Counted from the stretch's first letter, positions 1-6,202 are shown. The stretch: 12,972 bases of DNA from a bacterium UBA2219 (GCA_002327765.1 DCUH01000125.1:1-12972), one strand, 5' to 3'. Made by a program: numbers and translations. The notes: generated from the letters alone by a model not told the origin.

Positions 1-308
1 CCGGCGAGATCACGCTGCGGGGGCGGGTGCTCCCGATCGGCGGGGTGAAGGAGAAGCTGCTGGCGGCGCACCGCGGCGGCATCAAGACTGTCATCCTGCC
101 CCGCGAGAACGAGAAGGACCTGGCCGAGGTCCCCGGGAAGATAAAAAACCACCTCGAGATCCACTTCGTTGGCCACATGGACGACGTGATGGCGCTGGCG
201 ATCCCCCTGACGAAGAAGCCGGAGGGGCGGGCGGAGGAGCCGGGAAGCGCGCCGCCCGCGGCGCCGGACCGGCAGGGCTCGCCGGACGAGGACGTCCTGA
301 CGCACTGA
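1..308 (+). CDS. lon: Lon protease (endopeptidase La), C-terminal end only
   Basis: This is the 3' end of an ATP-dependent cytoplasmic Lon protease, which degrades misfolded and regulatory proteins. The frame is open from the window edge (first full codon at 3) to the TGA at 306-308. It begins GEITLRGRVLPIGGVKEKLL, the proteolytic domain segment carrying the catalytic lysine of the Ser-Lys dyad (the K in GGVKEK). The serine lies upstream, outside the window. LAAHRGGIKTVILP and ENEKDLAEVP follow, both typical of the domain's last third. About 35 residues after the conserved fold form a Pro/Gly/Glu-rich, probably disordered tail, longer than in many Lon proteins. An intrinsic terminator follows 25 bases downstream, so lon ends its transcription unit here. 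Identification is secure; only the start is missing. Confidence 0.96.
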   Translation, partial: GEITLRGRVLPIGGVKEKLLAAHRGGIKTVILPRENEKDLAEVPGKIKNHLEIHFVGHMDDVMALAIPLTKKPEGRAEEPGSAPPAAPDRQGSPDEDVLTH

Positions 309-333
309 ACGCCCGCAGGCGTGAAGGAAGCGG

Positions 334-364
334 AAGGCCGGGGCTTCGCGGTCCCGGCCTTTTT
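334..364 (+). terminator. Rho-independent terminator after lon
   Basis: The hairpin has a 10-bp stem (AAGGCCGGGG pairing with TCCCGGCCTT, one G-U), an 8-base loop and a short T run at 361-364. It sits 25 bases after the lon stop and ends that transcript. Confidence 0.85.
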
Positions 365-390
365 CCTTGCGCGCCGCCCCCAGCCCCCGC

Positions 391-440
391 AGACACAAGC
401 TGCAAGGACACAGAAAACAAGATACACAGGCCACAGAGGA
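391..440. repeat. CACAG-rich low-complexity intergenic stretch
   Basis: About 50 bases carry repeated ACACA/CACAG words (GACACAAG, GGACACAG, ATACACAGG, CCACAGAGG). They are A-rich and unlike the flanking GC-rich DNA. From memory, similar CACAG-type intergenic repeats are dispersed in some delta-proteobacterial genomes, which I cannot verify here. No gene is supported between lon (308) and the next CDS (564). Confidence 0.35.
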
Positions 441-501
441 GATCTTCTCTACGGAAGGTACGTCCGGAAAAGCTATCGATATAGGGGCGACTGGTTTCGG
501 G

Positions 502-543
502 GGACACTCTTGGTTCAAACCCGGGCGGAGGGAAAGAGTGTCC
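502..543. repeat. Perfect 10-bp inverted repeat
   Basis: GGACACTCTT at 502-511 is exactly matched by its reverse complement AAGAGTGTCC at 534-543, around a 22-base spacer. There is no T run. It lies 20 bases beyond the stop of the minus-strand gene ending at 564. It may be a REP-like palindromic element or a weak bidirectional end of transcription. The repeat is directly visible; its function is inferred. Confidence 0.5.
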
Positions 544-563
544 ACCGCCCAGAATCGCTATCA

Positions 564-1535
564 TCAGCCGGCCGGGCTTTTCCCGGCCTCGGTTGTTATG
601 GTTCCCCCGGCTTCGGAGGCGATCGCCCGGGCCGCTTCGCGGCCGACCATCTCGTGGATCGGCAGGAGACCTTTCGTCTTCGGGGAGCGGGAGGCGAGGC
701 GGACGGCCGTTTCGGCGAGGAGGGCGCTCGCGATCCCGCCCGACGGGTCCTCCACGCGGGCGGACCGCTTCCCGTCGGTGACGCCGGCCACCGCGGCGGG
801 CGTGCCCGGGAGGGCGGTCATCGTGCCGCGCAGCCACAGCATCAGCGCCGCGGCGAATTCCTTGCCCACGGTCCCCAGCCTCCCGATCGAGTTCGAGATC
901 GCGGACACGCGGGCCGCAGCCTTCGGCTCCGGCACCCCGACGATCGCGCCGTCCGGCATCGCGAAGTACCGGCCGGCGGGGGCTCCCTCCGGGGGGGGGG
1001 TCGCGGCGCCGACCCGTTTCGCGAAGTCGCGCAGGAAAGTGTAGCCTCCGAACCGGTCGGGCGAGAAGAACAGGTACCGCGAGAGGCCGTGCAGGGAAGC
1101 GTTCAGGAAGTGCGCCGCGAGCAGGTCGGTCCAGCCGGGCATCATCCCGCAGCCGGAGACCGCGGCCGCGCCGGCCCTCCGGAAAGCGTCGTGTATCTCG
1201 CCTCGGTCCTCGCGCGACAGCGTGCCGTCCCCGATCGACGCGGCGGGGACCTTCATCGATGCGCACGCCAGCAGCGTCGCCTTCTCGTATTCCCAGCAGG
1301 GCCCCGCGGCGTTCGCCACCGCGTCGACGCCCTCCAGCAGGCGCGTGAGCTCCGCCGGCTTGCCGACGTCCGCCATGGCGTAGCGGCACTTCGGCGACAG
1401 GCTCTTCGCCATCTTCTTCGCGTCGCGGATGATGTAGTCGACGAGGATGAGCTCCCCGACCTCGGGGCGGCGGGCCAGGTCGACGGCGGCGGCGCGGCCG
1501 ATGAAGCCTGCGGCGCCCAAGAGGACGATTTTCAT
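564..1535 (-). CDS. Saccharopine dehydrogenase-like NAD(P)-binding oxidoreductase
   Basis: The 323-residue protein starts MKIVLLGAAGFIGRAAAVDL, a Rossmann fold with G7-A-A-G10-F-I-G13. The acidic residue D33 at the end of the second strand (ELILVD) suggests NAD rather than NADP. DVGKPAELTRLLEGVDAVAN and SGCGMMPGWTDLLA match the saccharopine dehydrogenase NADP-binding family (PF03435), where the latter segment closes the cofactor site. Many members are nearer 380-400 residues, so this one is short. The substrate cannot be deduced, because the family includes lysine- and polyamine-pathway enzymes and many unknowns. The ATG at 1535 is chosen because it begins the Rossmann strand exactly, although no clear Shine-Dalgarno precedes it. 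The frame stays open upstream but that part overlaps cynS. The gene is divergent from cynS and convergent with lon. Confidence 0.85.
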   Translation of the reverse strand: MKIVLLGAAGFIGRAAAVDLARRPEVGELILVDYIIRDAKKMAKSLSPKCRYAMADVGKPAELTRLLEGVDAVANAAGPCWEYEKATLLACASMKVPAASIGDGTLSREDRGEIHDAFRRAGAAAVSGCGMMPGWTDLLAAHFLNASLHGLSRYLFFSPDRFGGYTFLRDFAKRVGAATPPPEGAPAGRYFAMPDGAIVGVPEPKAAARVSAISNSIGRLGTVGKEFAAALMLWLRGTMTALPGTPAAVAGVTDGKRSARVEDPSGGIASALLAETAVRLASRSPKTKGLLPIHEMVGREAARAIASEAGGTITTEAGKSPAG

Positions 1536-1549
1536 GTTCGCATGATAAC

Positions 1550-1570
1550 AGAACCGCGGGGAGCGGTTCT
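1550..1570. promoter_or_regulatory. Inverted repeat, candidate operator between divergent genes
   Basis: AGAACCGC at 1550-1557 and GCGGTTCT at 1563-1570 form a perfect 8-bp dyad with a 5-base centre. It lies 15 bases upstream of the minus-strand oxidoreductase start and 9 bases before the -35 hexamer of the cynS promoter. That position suits a regulator acting on one or both genes, or a hairpin in the minus-strand leader. No regulator gene is adjacent. Confidence 0.45.
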
Positions 1571-1578
1571 TTACCAAA

Positions 1579-1607
1579 TTGGAGCTTTCCTCTCCGGCGG
1601 TTATACT
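1579..1607 (+). promoter_or_regulatory. Sigma70-type promoter of cynS
   Basis: The -35 is TTGGAG (1579-1584), the spacer is 17 bases, and the -10 is TATACT (1602-1607). Start of transcription would be near 1614, giving a leader of about 50 bases before the cynS ATG. Confidence 0.65.
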
Positions 1608-1664
1608 CTTAAACGGCAAGCCGCACCGGCATCGGGGGTTCAATTCATTTTCCGAGGAGGGATC

Positions 1665-2114
1665 ATGGAGATCACCGGCATTACCGAAGTCCTGTTGGAA
1701 GCGAAGGAAGCCAAGGGGTTGTCGTTCAAGGATCTCGCCGCGGCGGTAAATCGCAGCGAGGTGTGGACCGCGGCCCTGATCTACGGACAGGCCCAGGCGA
1801 CTCCGGCGGAAGCGGCGAAGATCGTCTCGAAGCTCGGGCTGAAGAAGGACCGGAAAGTGTTCGAGGCCTATCTCACCGAGTTTCCCAACAAGGGGCTTGG
1901 CCCGGTCGTTCCCACGGATCCCCTCATCTACAGGCTCTACGAGATCATGCAGGTGTACGGGTACCCCCTGAAGGCGATCATCCACGAGAAGTTCGGCGAC
2001 GGGATCATGAGCGCCGTCGATTTCACGATGGAAGTGGAGAGAGAGAAGGACCCGAAAGGGGATCGCGTCAAGGTGACCATGTCGGGAAAATACCTGCCGT
2101 ACAAGATCTGGTGA
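1665..2114 (+). CDS. cynS: Cyanate hydratase (cyanase)
   Basis: Cyanase converts cyanate and bicarbonate to ammonia and two CO2, detoxifying cyanate and supplying nitrogen in the cytoplasm. The protein has 149 residues, close to the usual ~156. Residues 1-75 form the helical N-terminal domain (LSFKDLAAAVNRSEVWTAAL). Residues 83-149 are the catalytic domain, with the three family active-site residues visible: R90 and E93 in IYRLYEIM and S116 in GDGIMSAVDF. The ending SGKYLPYKIW is characteristic. The ATG at 1665 has GAGGAGG (1654-1660) four bases upstream. No cynT carbonic anhydrase, cyanate transporter or cynR regulator is adjacent, so it appears monocistronic and would rely on bicarbonate from elsewhere. 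Identification is very secure. Confidence 0.97.
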   Translation: MEITGITEVLLEAKEAKGLSFKDLAAAVNRSEVWTAALIYGQAQATPAEAAKIVSKLGLKKDRKVFEAYLTEFPNKGLGPVVPTDPLIYRLYEIMQVYGYPLKAIIHEKFGDGIMSAVDFTMEVEREKDPKGDRVKVTMSGKYLPYKIW

Positions 2115-2158
2115 GACCGCCGGATCTTTCGACCCGCTTGCGGCGGCCGTCGTGAAAG

Positions 2159-2187
2159 TTGACAGTTTCGGGCGCGGGCTGTTACCT
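2159..2187 (+). promoter_or_regulatory. Sigma70-type promoter of the tRNA gene
   Basis: There is a perfect -35 TTGACA (2159-2164), a 17-base spacer and a -10 TTACCT (2182-2187). It lies about 30 bases before the mature tRNA 5' end. A GC-rich tract follows at 2214-2224. Confidence 0.7.
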
Positions 2188-2218
2188 TTATTTTTAGCGC
2201 AAAGATCCAAAAAAGCGC

Positions 2219-2294
2219 GGGCGGATAGCTCAGCTGGTAGAGCAATGCCCTTACAAGGCATGGGTCGCAGGTTCAAGTCCTGTTCCGCCTACCA
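2219..2294 (+). tRNA. tRNA-Val (anticodon UAC)
   Basis: A complete 76-base cloverleaf is present. The acceptor arm GGGCGGA pairs with TCCGCCT (G1-U72 wobble), the D stem is GCTC/GAGC, and the anticodon stem is ATGCC/GGCAT. The loop is CTTACAA with TAC at 2252-2254. The variable loop is GGGTC and the T stem is GCAGG/CCTGT around TTCAAGT. Discriminator A2291 and an encoded CCA (2292-2294) end it. It has its own promoter and terminator, so it is a single-gene unit. Valine tRNA genes can serve as integration sites, which is notable given the odd DNA that follows. Confidence 0.97.
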
Positions 2295-2302
2295 TTTGAA
2301 AG

Positions 2303-2340
2303 AAAAGGGGTTTCGGGTGAATTCCGAAGCCCCTTTTTTT
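2303..2340 (+). terminator. Rho-independent terminator after tRNA-Val
   Basis: A 14-bp stem (AAAAGGGGTTTCGG with CCGAAGCCCCTTTT, one G-U) and a 7-base loop run directly into seven T residues (2334-2340). It is 8 bases after the tRNA CCA. Confidence 0.93.
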
Positions 2341-2520
2341 GCATTAAACGTTATTCCCCACACCATTCCCCATGGAATTGCTCCTGTCACTTCTACTGAT
2401 TTTCGGCAACGAAGATTCTCGAAGAGAGGTGATCCATCAGACTCTTGAAATATTGAGGTGTTTGATAAAATATAGGGTAAACATTTTCGGAGCAAGTAAA
2501 CAACAGGGGGAGGGAGCGCG

Positions 2521-3816
2521 ATGAGAAAGTACGGTTTATGGTCCGTTTTGCTTCTTGCTTCGATGTTGTTCGGCTCAGTCTGCCTAGGTGCAGGTCCAAA
2601 GGAAGCAAATGTCAAGAAAGGTGTTCCGAAAAAAATGCCCCTAAGCGAATTGGCGCAGAAATATCCACTGCAATACAATTCGTTCGCAGTCCTTAAAACC
2701 AAGAGTTGGACAAATTATTACGAAGGGCATTATTCACTTGGATACAAGATGTTCGCCCCCGTGAAGCGCGAAGGACTCAACTCGATCCTCACCCCGACAA
2801 AGGAATTGCTCGTTAGTGGTTTAACCTACGATGAGCGAACGAATCGGTGGGTCGCTGAAGAGGATAAATTTTCCCCCGTTGTCAGTAAACCCGGTGATGT
2901 GAAAGGGTGTTACATGTGCAAATCCTCGAAATACCAGGATCTCCATGCCAAACGCGGGGAGAAGATGGCTGCGGAACCACTCGACAAACAATTCCTCGAG
3001 GCGCTAAACGGGCAGGTATTCGACTGCTATCTTTGCCACAAAACGAAAATGGAAGACCTGAGCGATTCAACGATCCCTTTGTTCCGGGAGATCACTGGAG
3101 ACGTGTACAAAAAGCTGTCAAGGAAAGACCGCGTTTGCGGCCAGTGCCATAACATCACCTATCACAAACCGATGTTCGTTGCCGGGCTGCCGTGGAACCA
3201 TTATCAACCCTTTAAGCACGGCTTCGACGCGGATTCGATGTACCGGGCGGCAAAGGAAAGCGGGTATGGCACGCTGGACAAGGAAACGGGAATCGTCGTC
3301 CAGCGCACCAACCATGCCGAACTGGAGTTCACCCAAGGCAGTCCGCATCAGGCTAAGGGCGTAAGTTGCATCGATTGCCACATGCCGAGGACGGTCGATG
3401 ATAAGACCGGAAAGAAATACACGAATCATCAGGCTTCCGGATCCCCGCTGGAAAACCAAGATGCGCTCAACTACTGCCTGACATGCCATAAAAACCAGGA
3501 CATCAATAGTCCCGAGGCTATGGTTAAGATGGTCAAGGAACTGCAGAAGAAGACTATCGATGCGGACGTCGTCCTGGATGGGAAGTTGAAGAAGCTTCGC
3601 GGGATGATCAAGGATGCCGTAGCGGGCAATACGCTCGATAAGGATCGGCTTGATAAGGTTCGTGAAATGTATTCCGTCGCGCGGTGGTATCGCGAATGGG
3701 GTCTCCATGGGAACGGCGCCTCGTCCGTGAAGGTCGTCCACAATGCAAAGCTTGCGAGGGAGTTGATTGCTCGTTCCGACAAGGTCATTGAGGAAGCATT
3801 TGCAGTCATGAAATAG
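2521..3816 (+). CDS. NrfA-like pentaheme cytochrome c (cytochrome c552 family), altered active site
   Basis: This is an exported 431-residue cytochrome with an N-terminal signal peptide (MRKYGLWSVLLLASMLFGSV, probable cleavage near residue 24). Five heme sites are visible: CYMCK (130-134), CYLCH (169-173), CGQCH (206-210), CIDCH (283-287) and CLTCH (319-323). One CxxCK followed by four CxxCH, with CIDCHMPR and a preceding His-rich stretch (H265, H276), is the signature of ammonia-forming nitrite reductase NrfA (PF02335). NrfA reduces nitrite to ammonium in the periplasm. By eye, however, the residues after CGQCH read NITYH instead of VEYYF, so the calcium-site Glu and catalytic Tyr look replaced. 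The RxG motif carrying the catalytic Arg before the first heme is not evident either. No NrfH partner is adjacent. The ATG has GGGGGAGGG upstream (about 2504-2513). The gene is less GC-rich than its neighbours, suggesting acquisition. Family call is good; nitrite reductase activity is doubtful. Confidence 0.85.
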   Translation: MRKYGLWSVLLLASMLFGSVCLGAGPKEANVKKGVPKKMPLSELAQKYPLQYNSFAVLKTKSWTNYYEGHYSLGYKMFAPVKREGLNSILTPTKELLVSGLTYDERTNRWVAEEDKFSPVVSKPGDVKGCYMCKSSKYQDLHAKRGEKMAAEPLDKQFLEALNGQVFDCYLCHKTKMEDLSDSTIPLFREITGDVYKKLSRKDRVCGQCHNITYHKPMFVAGLPWNHYQPFKHGFDADSMYRAAKESGYGTLDKETGIVVQRTNHAELEFTQGSPHQAKGVSCIDCHMPRTVDDKTGKKYTNHQASGSPLENQDALNYCLTCHKNQDINSPEAMVKMVKELQKKTIDADVVLDGKLKKLRGMIKDAVAGNTLDKDRLDKVREMYSVARWYREWGLHGNGASSVKVVHNAKLARELIARSDKVIEEAFAVMK

Positions 3817-3845
3817 GCTGCAAAATCATCTATCTTATCATTCCG

Positions 3846-3878
3846 GGCGGTCGCGGGTAATTCCGCGGCCGCCTTTCT
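3846..3878 (+). terminator. Rho-independent terminator after the cytochrome gene
   Basis: An 11-bp stem (GGCGGTCGCGG with CCGCGGCCGCC, one G-U) and a 6-base loop are followed by TTTCT. It begins 29 bases after the cytochrome stop codon. Confidence 0.8.
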
Positions 3879-3942
3879 GCTTGAGTGAATTTAATAATGT
3901 TAAAGAGTTATCGCTTCAGCGTGGCAATATCGCAACAGCCCT

Positions 3943-3976
3943 GGAGGAGGTGTTCCGAATGGCCGGAGGGTTCTGA
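3943..3976 (+). pseudogene. Ribosome-binding site and five-codon gene start cut by the IS element
   Basis: GGAGGAGG at 3943-3950 is followed at 8-base spacing by ATG (3959). The reading frame MAGGF ends in a TGA whose bases are the first three of the IS left terminus (3974-3976). A Shine-Dalgarno this strong ahead of five codons suggests a gene interrupted by the insertion. No continuation is visible right of the element, where only a terminator and a convergent gene are found. The rest would therefore have been deleted, or the start is fortuitous. Confidence 0.35.
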
Positions 3977-4000
3977 CCTTCCCCCCTCAAAACGGTCCGG
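3974..4000 (+). repeat. IS left terminal inverted repeat
   Basis: It begins TGACCTTCCCCCCTC and contains CGGTCC. It matches the reverse complement of the right end with a one-base gap and several mismatches (TGACCT, CCCC, CGGTCC all shared). Confidence 0.75.
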
Positions 4001-4043
4001 CCTGAGTTTAGTATCCTAGGCTGACTATTATTAGTAGGGTGAG

Positions 4044-4322
4044 ATGTCCCAGAAGCGGTATCGTCCGGAAGAGATCGTGGCAAAACTCATAGAAGCCGAC
4101 GTCTTGATCGGCCAAGGCAAGACGGTTCCCGAGACCGTCAAGACGCTTGGCGTGACCGACGTCACCTACTACCGCTGGCGGCAGGAATACGGCGGTCTGA
4201 CGGCACCGCAAGCGAAGTGACTGAAGGATCTGGAGAAGGAGAACGAGCGTCTTCGTAAAGCCGTGTCGGATCTGACACTGGACAAGGTAATTCTCAAGGA
4301 GGCGGCAAGGGGAAACTTCTGA
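4044..4322 (+). pseudogene. IS3-family orfA (transposase helix-turn-helix subunit), interrupted by a stop
   Basis: It starts MSQKRYRPEEIVAKLIEAD and carries the helix-turn-helix (VPETVKTLGVTDVTYYRWRQ) that binds the IS ends. After 58 codons an in-frame TGA at 4218-4220 interrupts it. The same frame then continues LKDLEKENERLRKAVSDLTL, the leucine-zipper part normal for the family, to TGA at 4320-4322. A CGA-to-TGA change would explain the stop, since family members usually have K-R-L-K here. Confidence 0.85.
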
Positions 4323-5205
4323 GCCTCTCCCGCCGCCGTGCCTGCATCAAGGCAGTGTGCAAGGGGCTTTACGTGTCGGAACGTCGTGCCTGCAAGGTTC
4401 TGGGACAAAACCGGTCCACCCAGCGACGGGCTGCCGTTGTTCGTTCTGGCGAGGACGCGCTGACTAAGGACATCGTGTAGCTTGCCGGCGAGTACGGCCG
4501 TTGCGGGTATCGCCGGATCACGGGCCTCTTGTGGCAGGCCGGTTGGAAGGTAAACACCAAGCGCGTGGAGCGGATCTGGCGTCAGGAAGAGTTGAAGGTT
4601 CCTTCCCTCCAGCCCAGGAAACGCGGCAGGTTGTGGCTGAACGACGGCTCATGCGTCCGGTTGAGAGCAGAGCGCAAGGACCACGTCTGGTCGTATGACT
4701 TCGTCATGGACCGCACGCATGAGGGCAAGGCGTTCCGGATGCTGACGATTCTGGACGAGTTCACGAAGGAATCGCTGACGATCAGGGTCGGCAGAAAGCT
4801 CGACGCCAGCGAGGTTATCCATGCGCTGGCCGACCTGTTCCTGCCCCGAGGCATCCCGGAGCACATCCGCTCCGACAATGGTTCGGAGTTCACCGCGAAG
4901 ATGGTTTTTGACTGGCTGGACGAGTTGGGCGTAAAGACGTTATTCATCGAACCTGGCAGCCCATGGGAGAATGGTTATGTCGGATCGTTCAACGGCAAGC
5001 TGCGGGATGAGTTTTTGAACATGGAGATCTTCTACACGCTGGCGGAGGCCAAGGTGCTGATCGAGCAGTGGCGGATCCATTACAACACCGTGCGCCCGCG
5101 AAGCGTTCTGGCTATAGGCCGCCGGCACCGCTGACGTTCAACAAGGGACTGCCCGTGATGACTCGAAGAACCCCCATCGACCACCAGATGGGGGCGATGC
5201 ACTAA
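4301..5205 (+). pseudogene. IS3-family orfB (DDE transposase), inactivated
   Basis: It lies in the -1 frame relative to orfA, as expected for programmed frameshifting. Recognisable blocks are GKLLSLSRRRAC, GYRRITGLLWQAGW, KRVERIWR, HVWSYDFV, IRSDNGSEFTAK, EPGSPWENGY and SFNGKLRDE. First lesion: a TAG at 4478-4480 stops the frame. Second: the DDE triad keeps both Asp (4697-4699 and 4874-4876), but the Glu expected 36 codons after the second Asp is Gly (GGA, 4982-4984). Third: a 1-base deletion near 5111 shifts the frame so the end reads out at TGA 5132-5134, whereas the shifted frame continues YRPPAP... to TAA 5203-5205. The left boundary is approximate because the slippage site is not certain. 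Confidence 0.87.
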
Positions 5206-5211
5206 GATACA

Positions 5212-5238
5212 ACTGGACCGATCAAGTGGGGCAGGTCA
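5212..5238 (-). repeat. IS right terminal inverted repeat
   Basis: Read on the minus strand it starts TGACCTGCCCCACTTG and contains CGGTCC. It is the partner of the left end at 3974-4000. Confidence 0.75.
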
Positions 5239-5257
5239 CACCTACCAGAAAACAAGA

Positions 5258-5290
5258 GGGGAACCGCAGGATCGCGGTTCCCCTTCTTTT
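5258..5290 (+). terminator. Strong hairpin terminator, possibly bidirectional
   Basis: A perfect 10-bp stem (GGGGAACCGC with GCGGTTCCCC) has a 6-base loop and is followed on the plus strand by TTCTTTT. On the minus strand it is followed by TCTTGTTTTC. It lies between the IS right end and the stop of the minus-strand Sel1 gene (5311). It can therefore end that gene's transcript, and may also be the leftover terminator of a plus-strand gene removed around the IS. Confidence 0.8.
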
Positions 5291-5310
5291 TCCCTGCTTA
5301 CGGGCCGGCC

Positions 5311-6120
5311 CTACTTCCCCCGCCGGACAAGGGGGGGCGTCCCCGACGGGCTCCCCGGCCGCCACTCCCGCGCCAGCTTCTGCGCCTGGGCGACCCGGTC
5401 GGCGGTCATTTTGCCGGCGACCTTGTCCCGGCTCCGGATGGCGTCCTCGCGGCTCTCCTGCCGGGATGCGGGGTAGCGGGAAGCGGCCAGGTTGAACCAC
5501 ATATGCGCCAGGACGTGGTTCTGCGACATCCCCTGCCCCGACTCGAACATGACGCCGAGGTTGAACATGGCGTCCGGGTTCCCCTGGTCCGCCGCCTTCC
5601 GGTACCATTTCATCGCTTCGGCGTGGTCGCGCGGCACGCCCTCGCCGTTGCCGTGCATCACGCCGAGATTGTTCTGGGCGGACGCGTTTCCCTGGTCCGC
5701 CGCCATCCGGTACCATTTCATCGCCTCGGCGTAGTCCTGCGGCACGCCCTCGCCGTTGTTGTACATGACGCCGAGGTTGTTCTGGGCGAAGGCGTTTCCC
5801 TGCTCCGCCGCCATCCGGTACCACTTCGCCGCCTCGCCGAAGTCCCGGGGAACGCCATGGCCGTTGTAGTACATCAGTCCGAGGTGGTCCTGGGCCTTGG
5901 AATGGCCTTGTTCCGCAGCCATCCGGAACCACCTCGCCGCCTCGGCGAGATCCTGCGGCACGCCCTGACCGTGGCCGTGCATGACGCCGAGCGAGAACCG
6001 GGCGCCCGCGTGTCCCCCTTCGGTCAGCGAACGGAAGATCCGGTGGGCGGTCGCAAAGTCGCCCTTCCTGTGGGCGGCGACGGCGTCCTTGAATTGTTCG
6101 GCCGGGGTCTGGTCGGTCAC
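5311..6120 (-). CDS. Sel1-like repeat (TPR-type) protein
   Basis: The 269-residue protein consists mainly of five 36-residue Sel1-like repeats at residues 37-216, with the pattern A..LG.MY.NG.GV..D..EA.KWYR.AA.QGN. Such repeats form an alpha-solenoid used for protein-protein contacts. A short N-terminal helix-rich part (TDQTPAEQFKDAVAAHRKGD) precedes the repeats. A basic C-terminal tail ends in PPLVRRGK. There is no signal peptide or membrane segment, so it is probably cytoplasmic. The GTG at 6120 is chosen because GGAAGG lies 8-9 bases upstream and the frame further up runs into the divergent gene's promoter. No partner can be named. The divergent neighbour is a Yip1-type membrane protein. 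Confidence 0.85.
   Translation of the reverse strand: MTDQTPAEQFKDAVAAHRKGDFATAHRIFRSLTEGGHAGARFSLGVMHGHGQGVPQDLAEAARWFRMAAEQGHSKAQDHLGLMYYNGHGVPRDFGEAAKWYRMAAEQGNAFAQNNLGVMYNNGEGVPQDYAEAMKWYRMAADQGNASAQNNLGVMHGNGEGVPRDHAEAMKWYRKAADQGNPDAMFNLGVMFESGQGMSQNHVLAHMWFNLAASRYPASRQESREDAIRSRDKVAGKMTADRVAQAQKLAREWRPGSPSGTPPLVRRGK
5473..6012 (-). repeat. Five tandem 108-bp coding repeats (Sel1 units)
   Basis: Five in-frame 108-bp units encode the Sel1 repeats. Units 3 and 4 (about 5581-5796) are near-identical over long stretches at DNA level, for example GGTACCATTTCATCGC in both. Unit number could change by recombination or slippage. Confidence 0.8.
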
Positions 6121-6157
6121 GCGGGATACCTTCCGGAATCGGATCGCAAAAAATGAG

Positions 6158-6202
6158 TCTATAACGGAGGGCCGGCGCTCGACAATCGCGAATAATTGTC
6201 GA
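6158..6202 (-). promoter_or_regulatory. Divergent promoter region with inverted repeat
   Basis: For the minus-strand Sel1 gene, TTGTCG (6185-6180) and TATAGA (6163-6158) are spaced by 16 bases. The -35 lies inside a perfect 8-bp inverted repeat, TCGACAAT (6179-6186) and ATTGTCGA (6195-6202), around an 8-base centre. For the divergent Yip1 gene a TAGAAT -10 is seen at 6223-6228, with only a poor -35 abutting the same repeat's right arm. That would suit activator binding. A shared operator for both genes is inferred. Confidence 0.5.

Larger units (their letters stand above)
3974..5238 (+). mobile_element. Degenerate IS3-family insertion sequence
   Basis: A 1265-bp element is bounded by imperfect terminal inverted repeats of about 27 bp that start TGACCT and end AGGTCA, giving the TG...CA ends of the IS3 family. 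Inside are the two overlapping frames of that family (orfA, then orfB in the -1 frame), both broken. The flanking triplets (TTC left, CAC right) do not match, so no target-site duplication is visible. That indicates an old insertion or a rearranged flank. The element is almost certainly immobile by itself because orfA and orfB carry stops and a catalytic residue is lost. Confidence 0.88.

Noticed and set aside
508..532. tRNA fragment suggested by a GGTTCAAACCC T-loop-like motif
   Set aside because: No acceptor, D or anticodon arms surround it. It lies in the spacer of the GGACACTCTT inverted repeat.
321..1664. A long plus-strand frame running in phase into cynS
   Set aside because: It is antisense to the saccharopine-dehydrogenase-like gene and gives an Arg-rich meaningless translation. 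cynS has its own promoter, ribosome-binding site and full-length start at 1665.
1536..2276. Upstream extension of the minus-strand oxidoreductase frame
   Set aside because: It is open only by chance across cynS and the tRNA region. The Rossmann fold begins at the ATG at 1535.
2446..2480. Promoter of the cytochrome gene
   Set aside because: TTGAAA is followed by several AT-rich candidates (TAAAAT, AAATAT, TATAGG) at conflicting spacings of 15-20 bases. A promoter is likely there, but no exact one can be supported.
2295..2520. Site-specific integration boundary (attL) at the tRNA 3' end
   Set aside because: No second copy of the tRNA 3' sequence and no integrase gene were found in the window, so no attachment site is called.
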